Assembly: GCA_963969365.1 (NCBI GenBank)
Contig: OZ017746.1
Location: 1,302,001-1,366,000, forward strand
Direction: 5' to 3'
Source of the DNA: Asterochloris sp. CNOR1
Lineage: Eukaryota > Chlorophyta > Trebouxiophyceae > Trebouxiales > Trebouxiaceae
Length of the DNA: 64,000 bases
The position numbers were made by a program, and so were the translations under genes. The notes under the pieces are model-generated. The model ran no database searches, had not been told where the DNA came from, and saw nothing but the letters and a program-made list of their open reading frames with translations. This document shows, piece after piece, positions 63,273-64,000 of this stretch; within the stretch, counting starts at the first letter, position 1, and each line of letters opens with the position of its first letter.

Positions 63273-63959
63273 ATGCCCAACAACAAGAAGGCCGCAAAAG
63301 CACAGCATGTAAACGATCAGTCCGCCATTCAGGCAAGTGGCTCAGAGCCAAAACCCTCAGAAAGCAACAGGAAGGTACTTGTGCAGCTGCAGCTTTTTGT
63401 GGCCACCTGAAGGCCAAAGCGCTTGCAGAACAATTGTCTGAAAGTCAATTTTCCTGGCCTCAGCCTCGGAAGACCAAGAAGGATGAGGCCTGGGCTCCAC
63501 AAGACTCCTTGCCCGTGGAGCTGGCTGCCCTTGAGCTGAGGATCAAGCATGTGCAGGGTGATGGCAATTGCTTCTTCCGTTCAGTGGCTGATCAGCTACA
63601 GGTGGGCTAGCATGGCAGGCACCAAGGGATCTGCCATCCAGCCTGCAACAAGCCTATGCTTAGCTCAGGAAGGAAGCAGCTTGTGCTGCCGTGCAGGGCA
63701 ACAGCGGCGACTACAAGCAGCTGCGCCAACGAGCCGTGGACTACATGGAGGTCTGCGGCCATTGCTGAAGTGTTCCCAAGGCCTGCATGGCCCCTACCCA
63801 TGTGGCACATGAGTGCCTGAGGGGTGGCAGTGCCGGCTCCACCCTGCCTAATGCAATGCAGCAAGGGTAATTGGCATGCTGCAGGAGCAAGAAGCAGACT
63901 TTGCGCCCTTCATTGAGGACGACGGGCAGTTTGCAAAGCATTGCAAGTTCATGCGCCAG
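63273..63959 (+). CDS. OTU-family deubiquitinase, OTUD3-like (5' part; runs off the right edge)
   Basis: Cysteine protease that cleaves ubiquitin chains. Clear exons: about 63387-63601, 63697-63750 and 63885-63959, all ending in phase 0. The OTU catalytic segment reads VQGDGNCFFRSVADQL, with the Asp and catalytic Cys of the DGNC motif, followed by NSGDYKQLRQRAVDYME and EQEADFAPFIEDDGQFAKHC, in the order seen in OTUD3. The first exon is less certain: ATG 63273 opens MPNNKKAAKAQHVNDQ, but joining it to exon 2 needs a short intron (about 50 bp) with an unusual donor near 63333-63337. The catalytic His region lies beyond the window. Confidence 0.8.
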
Positions 63960-64000
63960 GTGGGCCACAATGCGTGTAACCAAACATCATGTGCCATCTT

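Overview
The window is nuclear DNA of a green alga, most likely a trebouxiophyte chlorophyte. The evidence is intron-dense genes (about 140 introns in 64 kb, nearly all ending in TGCAG), plant-type proteins (a GCK domain, a plastid fibrillin, a PCC13-62 desiccation ferritin-like protein, a plant-type Cox6b with an acidic N-terminus, plant-like PAB/PSMA2), a plastid thylakoid-lumen precursor, and several ciliary genes. The standard genetic code fits every gene. Exons were joined by hand; in almost every gene the splice phases close, which is the main internal check on the models. No tRNA, rRNA, CRISPR array or intact mobile element was seen.

Layout, left to right: 5' exon of an unknown gene (-); snRNP SmE (-); TAF5 (+); PIG-L deacetylase (+); organellar ribosomal protein bL9 (+); a CFAP97-domain protein (-); a GCK-domain protein fused to LEA-like repeats (+); Cox6b (+); MCM8 (+); a very divergent F1-ATPase alpha-like protein (-); a TTC33-like TPR protein (+); an unrecognised 346-residue protein (-); an F-box/beta-helix protein (+); a small thylakoid-lumen protein (+); a long NEK-type kinase (-); a helicase-associated-domain protein (+); katanin-like KATNAL2 (-); a fibrillin with C-terminal membrane segments (+); PCC13-62 (+); proteasome alpha-2 (-); IQUB (+); and the start of an OTU-family deubiquitinase (+).

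Genes are tightly packed, often as divergent pairs sharing 100-300 bp or as convergent pairs with stops 16-140 bp apart. There is no operon-like pathway, but themes recur: cilia and microtubules (CFAP97, NEK, KATNAL2, IQUB), energy metabolism (Cox6b, F1-alpha-like, bL9), desiccation or stress (GCK-LEA, PCC13-62, fibrillin), genome upkeep and expression (MCM8, TAF5, SmE), and protein turnover (F-box, PSMA2, OTU).

The most unusual items are the F1-alpha-like protein with a rebuilt P-loop, the NEK gene with tandemly duplicated exons and decayed exon copies in its introns, the GCK-LEA fusion, and about ten GC-AG introns.
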